From: REEB95 sp035934995
Lineage (GTDB): Bacteria > Pseudomonadota > Alphaproteobacteria > ATCC43930 > CGMCC-115725
DNA length: 64,000 bases
Assembly (NCBI GenBank): GCA_035934995.1
Contig: DASYXI010000014.1
Coordinates: 15,028 to 79,027 of the forward strand
Reading direction: 5' to 3'
The position numbers and the translations under genes were made by a program. The notes beneath the pieces were generated by a model that made no database searches, was not told the DNA's origin, and was given only the letters and a program-made list of their open reading frames with translations. Numbering within the stretch: the first letter of the stretch is position 1; each line of letters opens with the position of its first letter. Shown here in pieces: positions 36,517 through 44,355 of this stretch.

Positions 36517-36980
36517 CAGCCGACCTCGAACATCGCGTCGATTTCGACGGCGACTCCGCCCGGTAACGACGCCACGCCGACCGCGATGCGCGAATGGCGG
36601 CCGGCGTCGCCCAGCACCTCGACGAACAGATCGGAACAGCCGTTGATGACCTGGGGTTGCTGGACGAAATCCGGCGCGCTGTTAACGAAGCCGTTGAGCC
36701 GGACGCAGCGGTGGATGTGATCGAGGTCGCCGGCCGCGGCACGCGCCTGCGCCAGCAGGTTGAGGCCGCAGAGGCGCGCCGCCTGCTGGCCATCTTCGAG
36801 CGAAATGCCGGCGCCGAGCTTGCCGATAAATTTGCGCTCGCCGTTCCACTGGCAGACCTGGCCGGAAACGAACAGCAGATCGCCGGCGCGCACATACGGT
36901 ACATAGTTGGCGAGGGGCGCCGCCGCGTTCGGTAGCTCCAATTTTAGGTGTTTCAGTCGTGCTTCGACTCGTCCGGCCAT
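36516..36980 (-). CDS. RidA (YjgF/YER057c/UK114)-family protein
   Basis: ATG 36980 with GGGAG upstream gives 154 residues (MAGRVEARLKHLKLELPN). The RidA fold is visible in GDLLFVSGQVCQWNG, the oligomer core, and IAVGVASLPGGVAVEIDAMFEV at the C-terminus. RidA proteins hydrolyse reactive enamine/imine intermediates from PLP enzymes. The N-terminal PNAAAPLANYVPYVRAG is the longer subgroup of the family (YjgF-like, VPYV) rather than archetypal RidA. It heads the operon with the acyltransferase and DNA glycosylase. Confidence 0.85.
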   Translation of the reverse strand: MAGRVEARLKHLKLELPNAAAPLANYVPYVRAGDLLFVSGQVCQWNGERKFIGKLGAGISLEDGQQAARLCGLNLLAQARAAAGDLDHIHRCVRLNGFVNSAPDFVQQPQVINGCSDLFVEVLGDAGRHSRIAVGVASLPGGVAVEIDAMFEVG

Positions 36981-37033
36981 GGTCACTCCCGCATTTGGCT
37001 GCTGGCGATTATCGGCCATTTGCCAGGCGGCAG

Positions 37034-37072
37034 ACCAAAAAAATGCCGGCCATCGGGGAGCGATGGCCGGCA
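37034..37072 (-). terminator. Rho-independent terminator of the thioesterase gene
   Basis: On the minus strand a perfect 12-bp stem (TGCCGGCCATCG paired with CGATGGCCGGCA, 37044-37072) with a 5-base loop is followed by a T7 run (37043-37037). It lies about 100 bp downstream of the thioesterase stop. It separates that gene from ridA. Confidence 0.85.
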
Positions 37073-37172
37073 GTCAACTGCGCGTGGCTCCTCGCCGAAA
37101 GTGGGGGCGAGGGCACAAGGTGATAGGGCCGGCGGCGGCCGGATATCCCCGCGCGGACCGGCGATTTCTTGA

Positions 37173-37607
37173 CTAGCCGAGGCGGGTCCCGCCGCTGGCG
37201 TCGGACAGGCTGGCTTTGACGGCGTCGGGTACGGGTTCGGGCTTGATGCCGCCATCCGCAAGACGGCGAGCCCAAATGCGCTTCTCGAAGCCCTCGACGG
37301 CGGCTTTGCCGCCCTTCAGCACGCGGTGTTGGACGGTGAAGCTGGTGCGGCCCCATTGGCTGATCCCACTTTCGACGGTAACGGCATCGTCGAAATGGCA
37401 GGGGACCAGGAACTTGGCGCCGGATTCGACCAGCGGAAAGCCGACGATGCCGTATTTGGCGCGGATTGCCGACGCGGACAGGCCGGTGCGCGCGAACAGC
37501 TGGCCGGTGCTGGCGTCGAAGATGATGAAATATTGCGGATAGAAGACGATTCCGGCCGGGTCGTATTGCGCCCATTCGATGCGCAGGTCGCGGCGGTTGA
37601 GGAGCAT
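37173..37607 (-). CDS. Acyl-CoA thioesterase, 4-hydroxybenzoyl-CoA thioesterase family
   Basis: The 144-residue hotdog-fold protein begins MLLNRRDLRIEWAQYDPAGIVFYPQYF. The active-site motif YDPAGIVFYPQYF carries the catalytic Asp of the 4HBT class. Hot-dog strand residues follow, and the protein ends in a KxSLSDASGGTRLG tail. Hydrolysis of an acyl- or aryl-CoA is expected; the substrate is not shown. It stands between two strong minus-strand terminators (37616-37651 upstream and 37034-37072 downstream), so it is transcribed alone. Confidence 0.85.
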   Translation of the reverse strand: MLLNRRDLRIEWAQYDPAGIVFYPQYFIIFDASTGQLFARTGLSASAIRAKYGIVGFPLVESGAKFLVPCHFDDAVTVESGISQWGRTSFTVQHRVLKGGKAAVEGFEKRIWARRLADGGIKPEPVPDAVKASLSDASGGTRLG

Positions 37608-37615
37608 CGTAAGTC

Positions 37616-37651
37616 TCGAAAAAGAGGGGGCGCGGTTTTAGCCGCGCCCCC
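37616..37651 (-). terminator. Rho-independent terminator of nrdJ
   Basis: On the minus strand a perfect 10-bp GC stem (37626-37635 paired with 37642-37651) with loop CTAAAA is followed by CTCTTTTTC. It sits 61 bp past the nrdJ stop and 9 bp before the thioesterase start. The stem read from the plus side begins GGGGGCGCGG. Confidence 0.88.
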
Positions 37652-37711
37652 CAATTTCTGCCTCAGTCACGGTGCCGGCCGGGAGGCTGTAGCCGGAGGA
37701 CCGCGTTGCGA

Positions 37712-40700
37712 TCAACTACAGCCGCTGGTGCCGCCGCAGGTATCGCATTTGAGGCAGGTGCCGTTACGGACAAGGGTGAAGTTGCCGCATTCGCCGCAAC
37801 TGTCGCCCTCGTAACCTTTCATGCGTGCTGCCTTGATCTGCTCTAAACGGACATCCACTGTCTTGACCGGTTCGATCTCCATGGCGATGTCGTGGCCGAC
37901 CGCGACGTTACCGGCGGCGGGCATTTCGAGCGCACCGGCTTTCGCGGTCGTCGCCTGCGTGCCGCCTTGGACGGCGGCGCCGCCCTGCAACACGGTGAGC
38001 TTGTTGCGCACAAAGCCGGCCACGGCCGCCTTGCGCATCACCGCCGCCATGTCGGGCTTCGGGCCTTCCGGCAGGTTCGATTCCGCCGCGCCCTTGCCGA
38101 CGGTGTCGGGTGTGACGTCGGCCGGCTGAACATGCGCCAGATCGTTGCGGCCGAGATACGAGATCGCCAGCTCGCGGAAGATATAGTCGATCAGCGACGT
38201 CGCCATCTTGATGGTGTCGTTGCCTTCGACGATGCCGGCGGGCTCGAAGCGCGTGAAGGTGAACGCCTCGACGAACTCCTCCAGGGGCACGCCGTATTGC
38301 AGGCCAATCGAAAGCGCGATGGCGAAATTGTTCATCAGCGAGCGGAAGGCCGAACCTTCCTTGTGCATGTCAATGAACACTTCGGCGAGCTTGCCGTCCT
38401 CGTATTCGCCGGTGCGCAGATAGACCTTGTGGCCGCCGACGATGGCTTTCTGCGTATAGCCCTTGCGACGTTGCGGCAGGCGGCGGCGCTCGCTCTTTTG
38501 CGCGACACGCTCGATCACGCGTTCGACAATACGCTCAGCCACAACGGGCACACGCTCCGCCGGCGTTTTTTCCGCCAGCTCGGCGACCGCGTCGTCGTCC
38601 GCGTCGTCGGCGATCAGCGCGGATTGCAGCGGCTGCGAGAGCTTGGAGCCGTCGCGATAGAGCGCATTCGCCTTGAGGCCGAGCTTCCAGGACAGCATGT
38701 AGGCGTCCTTGCATTGCTCGACCGACGCTTGGTTCGGCATGTTGATGGTCTTCGAGATCGCGCCGGAGATGAACGGCTGCGCCGCCGCCATCATCCGGAT
38801 GTGGCTCTCGACCGACAGCGATCGCTTACCGATGCGGCCGCATGGATTGGCGCAATCGAACACCGGCAGGTGCTCGGCCTTGAGACCGGGCGCGCCTTCG
38901 AGCGTCATGGCGCCGCAGCAATAGGTGTTCGCCTGCTCGATTTCGGCCTTGCTGAATCCCAAAGCCGACAGCATGTCGAACGACACGTCGTTCATCTGCG
39001 CGTCCGTGAAGCCGAACGCCGCGCGGCAGAAATCTTCGCCCAACGTCCATTTGTTGAAGGCGAACTTGATGTCGAACGCCGTCGCCAACTGGCCTTCCAG
39101 CGCCTCGATCGCGCTTTCGGTGAAGCCCTTGGCCTTGAGCGTGCCGTAGCCCAGCGCCGGCGCGTCTTTGAGCGTGCCGTGACCGACGGCGTAGCGCGTG
39201 ATCGCCTCGATCTCGGCGCTCACGTAACCGAGTTTCGCAAGCGCCTCGGGCACGACGCGGTTGATGATGCGGAAATAGCCGCCGCCCGCCAGCTTCTTGA
39301 ACTTGACCAGCGCGAAGTCCGGCTCGATGCCGGTGGTGTCGCAATCCATCACCAAGCCGATCGTGCCGGTCGGCGCGATGACGGTGGACTGCGCATTGCG
39401 GAAGCCGTGCAGCTCGCCGAGCTGCAACGCATGATCCCACGCCTGACGCGCCGCCTGGACAAGGTTGCGGTCCTGACAATTGACCGCGTCGAGCGGCACC
39501 GGCGGCACCGAAAGGCTTTCATAACCGTTGCGCTCGCCATGGGCGGCGCGGCGATGGTTGCGGATGACCCGCAGCATCGCCTGACGGTTTTTGGCGTAGC
39601 CGGGGAAGGGACCGAGCTCGCCGGCCATTTCGGCCGAAGTCGAATAGGCGACGCCGGTCATCACCGCGCTGATGGCGGCGCAGAGCGCGCGGCCTTCGTC
39701 GCAATCGTACGACAGGCCGGACGCCATCAGCAGGCCGCCGATATTGGCATAGCCGAGGCCGAGCGTGCGGAACTCGTAGCTGAGCTTGGCGATCTCGCGT
39801 GACGGGAACTGCGCCATCAGCACCGAGATCTCGAGCGCGATGGTCCACAAACGCACCGCATGCTCGAACGAAGGCGTGTCGAACGCGCCGCCTTCGTGGC
39901 GGAACGTCATCAGGTTGAGCGACGCCAGATTGCACGCCGTGTCGTCGAGGAACATGTACTCGGAGCACGGATTGGACGCGTTGATGCGGCCGGATTCCGG
40001 GCAAGTGTGCCACTCGTTGATCGTGGTGTCGTATTGCAGGCCCGGATCGGCGCTTGCCCAGGCGGCATGGGCGATCTTGTCCCACAGCTCGCGTGCGTCG
40101 ATGGCTTTGTGCAGCTTGCCGTCGGTGCGGCGGATCAACTCCCACTTGCCGCCCTTAAGCACGCGGTCGAGGAAGTCGTTGGTGACGCGCACCGAATTGT
40201 TCGAATTCTGACCGGCGACGGTGAGATAGGCTTCGCTGTCCCAGTCGGTGTCGTAGGTGCGGAAATCGACGGTCTCGAAGCCCTGCTGCGCGAATTGGAT
40301 GACGCGCTGAACGTAGTTCTCCGGGATCATCGCCTTGCGCGCCGCCTTGATCTCACGCCGCAGCGCGAGGTTGCGGTTCGGGTCGAAGCGCGCGTCGCCG
40401 AGCGCCTTGGCCGCGGCGCCGTGGCACGCCGTCATGATGAGATTGAGGTGCTTCTGCGCCAGCTTCGAGCCGGCGACCAATGCGGCGACCTTCTGCTCCT
40501 CGATGACCTTCCAGTCGATATAGGCCTCGATGTCAGGATGGTCGATGTCGACCGTCACCATCTTGGCGGCGCGTCGCGTCGTGCCGCCCGACTTGATCGC
40601 GCCGGCGGCGCGGTCGCCGATCTTGAGGAAGCTCATCAGACCGGACGAGCGGCCGCCGCCGGACAGCTTTTCACCGTCGCCGCGCAGCCGGGAGAAGTTC

Positions 40701-41398
40701 GAGCCGGTGCCCGAGCCGTATTTGAACAGCCGCGCCTCGCGCACCCACAGATCCATGATCCCGCCTTCGTTGACGAGATCGTCGGCGACCGACTGGATAA
40801 AGCAGGCATGCGGTTGCGGATGCGCATAAGCGCTCTTCGACGCGGTCAATTCGCCGGTCTTGTAATCGGCGTAGTAGTGACCCTGCGCCGGGCCATCGAT
40901 GCCATAGGCCCAATGCAGGCCGGTGTTGAACCATTGCGGCGAATTCGGTGCCGCCATCTGGCGGCACAGCATGAAGCACATCTCGTCGTAATAGGCGCGC
41001 GCGTCGGCTTCGCTGTCGAAATAGCCGCCCTTCCAGCCCCAATAGGTCCAAGTGCCCGCCAAGCGGTGAAACACCTGCTTGGCGCTGCGTTCGCCGTGGC
41101 TGCGTTCGGCGCTCGGCAATTTTTCGAGTGCCTTGGTGTCAGGCGCCATGCGCCACAACCAAGCGGGGACGTCGGGTTCCTCGGCTGCCTTCAACCGGGT
41201 TGGCAAGCCCGCCTTGCGGAAATATTTTTGCGCCAGGATGTCGCAGGCGACCTGGCTCCAATCCGCCGGCACCTCGATGTCGGGTAAATAAAAAACCCGC
41301 GACCCGTCGGGGTTGCGGATTTCACTGGTGGCTGACTTGAAGGCGATCCCTTGGTACGGGTCTTGGCCGGCCGTGGTGAATCGACGGTCGATACGCAT
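37712..41398 (-). CDS. nrdJ: Adenosylcobalamin-dependent ribonucleoside-diphosphate reductase
   Basis: The 1228-residue single chain is a class II ribonucleotide reductase. The N-terminal region has FMLCRQMAAPNSPQWFN and the barrel has NPCSEYMFLDDTACNLASL with the catalytic NPCSE cysteine. Finger-loop cysteines and TGTIGLVMDCDTTGIEPD follow. The C-terminus carries KMATSLIDYIFRELA and a zinc-ribbon end CGECGNFTLVRNGTCLKCD-type (CGEC/CLKC), the redox-active Cys tail. It reduces ribonucleotides with B12 in any oxygen condition. Upstream lies a long regulatory region with NrdR-like boxes. Length is typical of the alphaproteobacterial long form. Confidence 0.95.
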   Translation of the reverse strand: MRIDRRFTTAGQDPYQGIAFKSATSEIRNPDGSRVFYLPDIEVPADWSQVACDILAQKYFRKAGLPTRLKAAEEPDVPAWLWRMAPDTKALEKLPSAERSHGERSAKQVFHRLAGTWTYWGWKGGYFDSEADARAYYDEMCFMLCRQMAAPNSPQWFNTGLHWAYGIDGPAQGHYYADYKTGELTASKSAYAHPQPHACFIQSVADDLVNEGGIMDLWVREARLFKYGSGTGSNFSRLRGDGEKLSGGGRSSGLMSFLKIGDRAAGAIKSGGTTRRAAKMVTVDIDHPDIEAYIDWKVIEEQKVAALVAGSKLAQKHLNLIMTACHGAAAKALGDARFDPNRNLALRREIKAARKAMIPENYVQRVIQFAQQGFETVDFRTYDTDWDSEAYLTVAGQNSNNSVRVTNDFLDRVLKGGKWELIRRTDGKLHKAIDARELWDKIAHAAWASADPGLQYDTTINEWHTCPESGRINASNPCSEYMFLDDTACNLASLNLMTFRHEGGAFDTPSFEHAVRLWTIALEISVLMAQFPSREIAKLSYEFRTLGLGYANIGGLLMASGLSYDCDEGRALCAAISAVMTGVAYSTSAEMAGELGPFPGYAKNRQAMLRVIRNHRRAAHGERNGYESLSVPPVPLDAVNCQDRNLVQAARQAWDHALQLGELHGFRNAQSTVIAPTGTIGLVMDCDTTGIEPDFALVKFKKLAGGGYFRIINRVVPEALAKLGYVSAEIEAITRYAVGHGTLKDAPALGYGTLKAKGFTESAIEALEGQLATAFDIKFAFNKWTLGEDFCRAAFGFTDAQMNDVSFDMLSALGFSKAEIEQANTYCCGAMTLEGAPGLKAEHLPVFDCANPCGRIGKRSLSVESHIRMMAAAQPFISGAISKTINMPNQASVEQCKDAYMLSWKLGLKANALYRDGSKLSQPLQSALIADDADDDAVAELAEKTPAERVPVVAERIVERVIERVAQKSERRRLPQRRKGYTQKAIVGGHKVYLRTGEYEDGKLAEVFIDMHKEGSAFRSLMNNFAIALSIGLQYGVPLEEFVEAFTFTRFEPAGIVEGNDTIKMATSLIDYIFRELAISYLGRNDLAHVQPADVTPDTVGKGAAESNLPEGPKPDMAAVMRKAAVAGFVRNKLTVLQGGAAVQGGTQATTAKAGALEMPAAGNVAVGHDIAMEIEPVKTVDVRLEQIKAARMKGYEGDSCGECGNFTLVRNGTCLKCDTCGGTSGCS

Positions 41399-41446
41399 AT
41401 GCTACATCCCCCCGACGCCAACGTGACATTTCCCCTATGTCGCACG

Positions 41447-41462
41447 CCACAACATGTTGTGT
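41447..41462. promoter_or_regulatory. NrdR-type box upstream of nrdJ (box 1)
   Basis: The 16-mer at 41447-41462 holds the perfect palindrome CACAACATGTTGTG and matches 14 of 16 positions of the remembered NrdR consensus acaCwAtATaTwGtgt. It lies 49-64 bp upstream of the nrdJ start on the minus strand. Confidence 0.55.
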
Positions 41463-41510
41463 GACTAGCAAACGCAGAATCAAAATGTTGGCAGAAGGGG
41501 CCGACCCGTT

Positions 41511-41526
41511 CAACTAGATTTTGTGT
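41511..41526. promoter_or_regulatory. NrdR-type box upstream of nrdJ (box 2)
   Basis: CAACTAGATTTTGTGT matches about 12 of 16 consensus positions. It is the left arm of a 13-bp inverted repeat (ACTAGATTTTGTG) whose right arm is box 3. Confidence 0.5.
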
Positions 41527-41540
41527 CCTGCGCGCTTATG

Positions 41541-41556
41541 TCACAAAATCTAGTAG
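41541..41556. promoter_or_regulatory. NrdR-type box upstream of nrdJ (box 3)
   Basis: TCACAAAATCTAGTAG matches about 11 of 16 consensus positions, including the core. Its centre is 30 bp (about three helix turns) from the centre of box 2, the typical spacing of paired NrdR boxes. Box 1 is 64 bp (about six turns) further on. Confidence 0.5.
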
Positions 41557-41566
41557 GAGCAACGGC

Positions 41567-41575
41567 TTATCCACA
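41567..41575 (+). promoter_or_regulatory. Perfect DnaA box upstream of nrdJ
   Basis: TTATCCACA is the consensus DnaA 9-mer. DnaA boxes regulate nrdAB in E. coli, so a role at this reductase promoter is possible. A single 9-mer is weak evidence. Confidence 0.35.
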
Positions 41576-41894
41576 GGCGAAAAATCACGGCCATGAGCGT
41601 GATCTGAGCCGCCCGTCTAAAAATGTTTTGTACCAGCGTATTACGTGGTGTTCTTCAGACATGAAAGCAGACAGTTTTGTCGGCAGTCAGGCGCCGCAAT
41701 TTCGCGCGGCCAGCGACGATCGTGGCACGCGTCGATCGCCGCAGCTTCAATCGCTTACACCGTGAATTGCATTTGCCGACAGGCCGCGTCCCGCGGCACG
41801 ACGCGGTGGCGATCGCCGCGCCGCGTGTCCACGGCCGCGTGGCCTGGACGCACACGCGGTGTGGTGCCATAGTCGCGCGCGTTTCGGGACGGCA

Positions 41895-42272
41895 ATGACC
41901 ATCGGCACACGCATCTTCACCTGGCTCAAGGGCGAGCTCGTCGGCACCGACGCGCTTGGCAACCGCTATTACCGCGAACGCGGCCATCGGACGCTGAAGC
42001 GTGGCGGCGGGCGCGAGAGCCGCGAACGCCGCTGGGTGATCTATCAGGGCGACGAGGACGCGTCGCGGGTGCCGCCGGTGTGGCACGGCTGGCTGCACCA
42101 TACGACCGACCAAGTGCCGGCCGACGCCAACAAGCCGATTTATCCCTGGCAGAAGCCGCATCAGCCGAATTTGACCGGTACGCCGGCCGCTTATCGCCCG
42201 TCCGGTTCGGTGCTGAAAGGCGGGCCGCGCGCCCGCGCCACCGGCGACTACGAGCCCTGGACGCCGGGGTGA
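41895..42272 (+). CDS. NADH:ubiquinone oxidoreductase subunit NDUFA12-family protein
   Basis: ATG 41895 (MTIGTRIFTWLKGELVGTDA) gives 125 residues. FTWLKGELVGTDALGNRYY, RERRWVIYQGDEDASRVPPVW, and WLHHTTD are the conserved blocks of the NDUFA12/B17.2 family, a complex I accessory subunit retained in alphaproteobacteria and mitochondria. YPWQKPHQPNLTGT follows near the C-terminus. No other complex I genes lie here. It is followed by mlaD, which is the usual neighbour. Confidence 0.9.
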   Translation: MTIGTRIFTWLKGELVGTDALGNRYYRERGHRTLKRGGGRESRERRWVIYQGDEDASRVPPVWHGWLHHTTDQVPADANKPIYPWQKPHQPNLTGTPAAYRPSGSVLKGGPRARATGDYEPWTPG

Positions 42273-42348
42273 TGTTTCGACAAGCTGCGAAGCGATTCGG
42301 ACCGCACCGATCGTCCGGTCCATGCAGCCTGCAAGGAGTCGAACTGCC

Positions 42349-42852
42349 ATGAACCGCAATGCTGTCGAGACCATCATGGGCGCGGTCGTCCTGGTCGTGG
42401 CCGCTGTCTTCCTGTTCTTCGCCTATACGACGACGCAGGTGAATGCGACCGGCGGCACCGAATACACCGCCCAGTTCGATCGCGTCGACGGCTTGCGCGA
42501 CGGCGGCGATGTCAAGATCAGCGGCATCAAGGTCGGCACGATCGAATCGCAATCGCTCGATCCGAAAACCTTCCTCGCAACCGTGACGATTAACATCGAT
42601 CCGCGGATCAAGCTGCCGGAGGATTCGGTGGCGGTGATCACCTCGCCCGGATTGCTCGGCGACAATTTCCTGTCGATCGAGCCGGGTAACGACGACAAGA
42701 ATATTGCGCCGGGCGGCCGCATCACCCACACCCAGGCCGCGATGAACCTCCAGTCGCTCATCGGCCAGGTGATCTACAACGCCGGCCAGAACAAAGGGCA
42801 GGGCGGCGGCGCAGCACCGCAAGGCCAGGCGCCGAGCCCGCCGAAGCCATGA
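42349..42852 (+). CDS. mlaD: MlaD-like MCE-domain lipid transport protein
   Basis: ATG 42349 after GCAAGGAG gives 167 residues. One N-terminal transmembrane helix (about 10-28) is followed by an MCE/MlaD domain (about 36-115) with QFDRVDGLRDGGDVKISGIKVG and ITSPGLLGDNFLSIEPG. The C-terminal tail is Gly/Gln-rich. In E. coli MlaD is the periplasmic hexamer of the phospholipid transporter MlaFEDB. The ABC partners are not in the window. It overlaps the methyltransferase gene by four bases. Confidence 0.88.
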   Translation: MNRNAVETIMGAVVLVVAAVFLFFAYTTTQVNATGGTEYTAQFDRVDGLRDGGDVKISGIKVGTIESQSLDPKTFLATVTINIDPRIKLPEDSVAVITSPGLLGDNFLSIEPGNDDKNIAPGGRITHTQAAMNLQSLIGQVIYNAGQNKGQGGGAAPQGQAPSPPKP

Positions 42853-43670
42853 CCGCTGGCGACTCACGCGCGGCGGGGGTCGTTCCAGGCAAGCCCGAAA
42901 CCGAACAGCGCTGGGATCCCGAGCGGTATCGCCGTAACGCCGCGTTCGTGCCGGCGCTCGGCGCCGGCGTCGTTGCGTTGCTCGCGCCGCGGTCCGGCGA
43001 ACGTATTCTGGACCTCGGCTGCGGCGACGGCGCGCTGACCGCGACCTTGGCGACGCAAGCGTCGGTGGTGGGCGTCGACCAAAGCGCCGAGCAGGTTGCG
43101 GCAGCGGCGGCGCGCGGTCTCGATGCGCGTGTCGTCGATGGCGCGCACTTGCCATTCGCGGCGGAATTCGACGCGGTATTCTCGAACGCGGCCTTGCACT
43201 GGATGCGCGCGCCGGATGCGGTGATCGACGGAGTCTGGCGCGCGCTCAAGCCCGGCGGCCGTTTTGTCGCCGAATGCGGCGGTGCCGGCAATGTCGCGCA
43301 GGTTCTGGCGGCGCTGCTCGCGGCCTTGGCACGCCGGGGCATCGATGGCCGGCCGTCGATGCCGTGGTTTTTCCCGACCGCCGAGGATTATCGCGCGCGG
43401 CTCGAAAGGCGCGGCTTCACCGTGCGAAACATCGCCTTGATCGCGCGGCCGACGGTGCTGCCCGGCGCGCTGGGCGACTGGCTCGACACCTTCGCCGAAA
43501 CCTTCCTCGCGCTGGTGCCGCCCGCCGAGCGCGCGGCGCTGAAGGCCGACGTCGAAGATCTGGCGCGACCCTATCTCTTCCACGATGGATCCTGGACCGT
43601 CGATTACGTGCGCTTGCGCTTTGCCGCGGTGAAGCCCGGCGACGCCAAGCGCGGTTGTGAGGCCGCATGA
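42849..43670 (+). CDS. Class I SAM-dependent methyltransferase
   Basis: The 273-residue enzyme has motif I ILDLGCGDGALTATL near residue 53, motif II GVDQSAEQ near 76, a VFSNAALHWM motif, and the post-I VWRALKPGGRFVAECG. This is a Tam/UbiE-like architecture, resembling trans-aconitate methyltransferase (HWMRAPDAVID). The substrate cannot be assigned. It overlaps mlaD (ATGA) and the next small gene (ATGA), suggesting one operon. Confidence 0.82.
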   Translation: MTAGDSRAAGVVPGKPETEQRWDPERYRRNAAFVPALGAGVVALLAPRSGERILDLGCGDGALTATLATQASVVGVDQSAEQVAAAAARGLDARVVDGAHLPFAAEFDAVFSNAALHWMRAPDAVIDGVWRALKPGGRFVAECGGAGNVAQVLAALLAALARRGIDGRPSMPWFFPTAEDYRARLERRGFTVRNIALIARPTVLPGALGDWLDTFAETFLALVPPAERAALKADVEDLARPYLFHDGSWTVDYVRLRFAAVKPGDAKRGCEAA

Positions 43671-43894
43671 ACAAGCTGACGTTGCCGACCTGGCTGACGC
43701 CCGAGGGCGAGCGGGTGTCGTGCCTCGACAAGATCAAGGTGCTCAACGAGAACCTCGAGGAAATCCGACAACTCGCGCAGGATGCGCTCGAAGACGCGGT
43801 GTTGATGGGCTGCGACGAAAGCCAATTCCGCCGCGTCATGCGCGAATTGGCCGAAAGCCTCGACAATCCCTACAAGAAAAAGGTCAAACCGTGA
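43667..43894 (+). CDS. Conserved small protein (75 aa)
   Basis: The 75-residue acidic, helical protein begins MNKLTLPTWLTPEGERVSC and continues CLDKIKVLNENLEEI and a C-terminal RVMRELAESLDNPY. It overlaps the methyltransferase by ATGA and the DUF2155 gene by GTGA, so it is translated as part of a coupled operon. Homologues of this length occur next to DUF2155/aat loci in alphaproteobacteria as far as I recall, but no function is known to me. Confidence 0.75.
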   Translation: MNKLTLPTWLTPEGERVSCLDKIKVLNENLEEIRQLAQDALEDAVLMGCDESQFRRVMRELAESLDNPYKKKVKP

Positions 43895-44355
43895 GATCGC
43901 TGCTGGTGGCGCTGGCCGTGCTTGCAATTGTCGTCCTGCCGGCGCGGGCGCAGCAAATTCAACTCAAACCGCCGGCGCCGAGCCAGAGCCAAAGCCAAGG
44001 CGCTCAGCAGCCGCAGGCCGTCGCGGCCGTGCTGCAAGGCCTCGACAAAATCACCGCGCGCGTCTCGCGGTTTGATGCGCCGATCAATCAACCGGTGCAT
44101 TTCGGCACGCTGGTCATCACCGTGCGCGCCTGCGTCAAGCAGCCGCCGGAGGAACCGCCCAATACCGCCGCCTTCCTCGAAATCGACGAAGTCCGCACCG
44201 ACGTCAATGCGGCGGCGACCAAGCTTGTCTTCAGCGGCTGGATGTTCGCCTCGTCGCCGGCGATTTCGGCGCTCGAGGATCCCGTCTATGACGTCAATGT
44301 GCTGGATTGCAAGATGGCGGCGACCGCCGCGCCGTCGAGCCCGCCGGCGAAGTGA
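43891..44355 (+). CDS. DUF2155-domain exported protein
   Basis: A GTG at 43891 (GTGA overlap) gives 154 residues with a signal peptide (LLVALAVLAIVVLPARAQQ). The Gln/Ser-rich linker leads to a DUF2155 domain: LDKITARVSRFDAPINQPVHFG, VRACVKQPPEEPPNTAAF, and FSGWMFASSPAISALEDPVYDV. The family is alphaproteobacterial and uncharacterised, periplasmic. The 3' end overlaps the 3' end of the convergent aat gene by 70 bp (44286-44355). Confidence 0.87.
   Translation: MRSLLVALAVLAIVVLPARAQQIQLKPPAPSQSQSQGAQQPQAVAAVLQGLDKITARVSRFDAPINQPVHFGTLVITVRACVKQPPEEPPNTAAFLEIDEVRTDVNAAATKLVFSGWMFASSPAISALEDPVYDVNVLDCKMAATAAPSSPPAK

Larger units (their letters stand above)
41399..41894. other. 496-bp intergenic region between nrdJ and the NDUFA12 homologue
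   Basis: The half next to nrdJ (41447-41575) carries the NrdR-like boxes and the DnaA box. The right-hand half (about 41650-41894) is unannotated: short frames occur on both strands, but they are Arg-rich or lack ribosome-binding sites. No riboswitch was recognised, in particular no cobalamin box of the expected sequence. Confidence 0.5.

Noticed and set aside
37892..39802. Long plus-strand open frame antisense to nrdJ
   Set aside because: nrdJ on the minus strand is complete and highly conserved; the antisense product has no domain.
41399..41894. Cobalamin riboswitch upstream of nrdJ
   Set aside because: No B12-box-like sequence was recognised; the region is better explained by NrdR-like boxes.
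41655..43155. Minus-strand frames antisense to the NDUFA12, mlaD and methyltransferase genes
   Set aside because: They run against three recognised genes and encode Arg-rich, low-complexity products.
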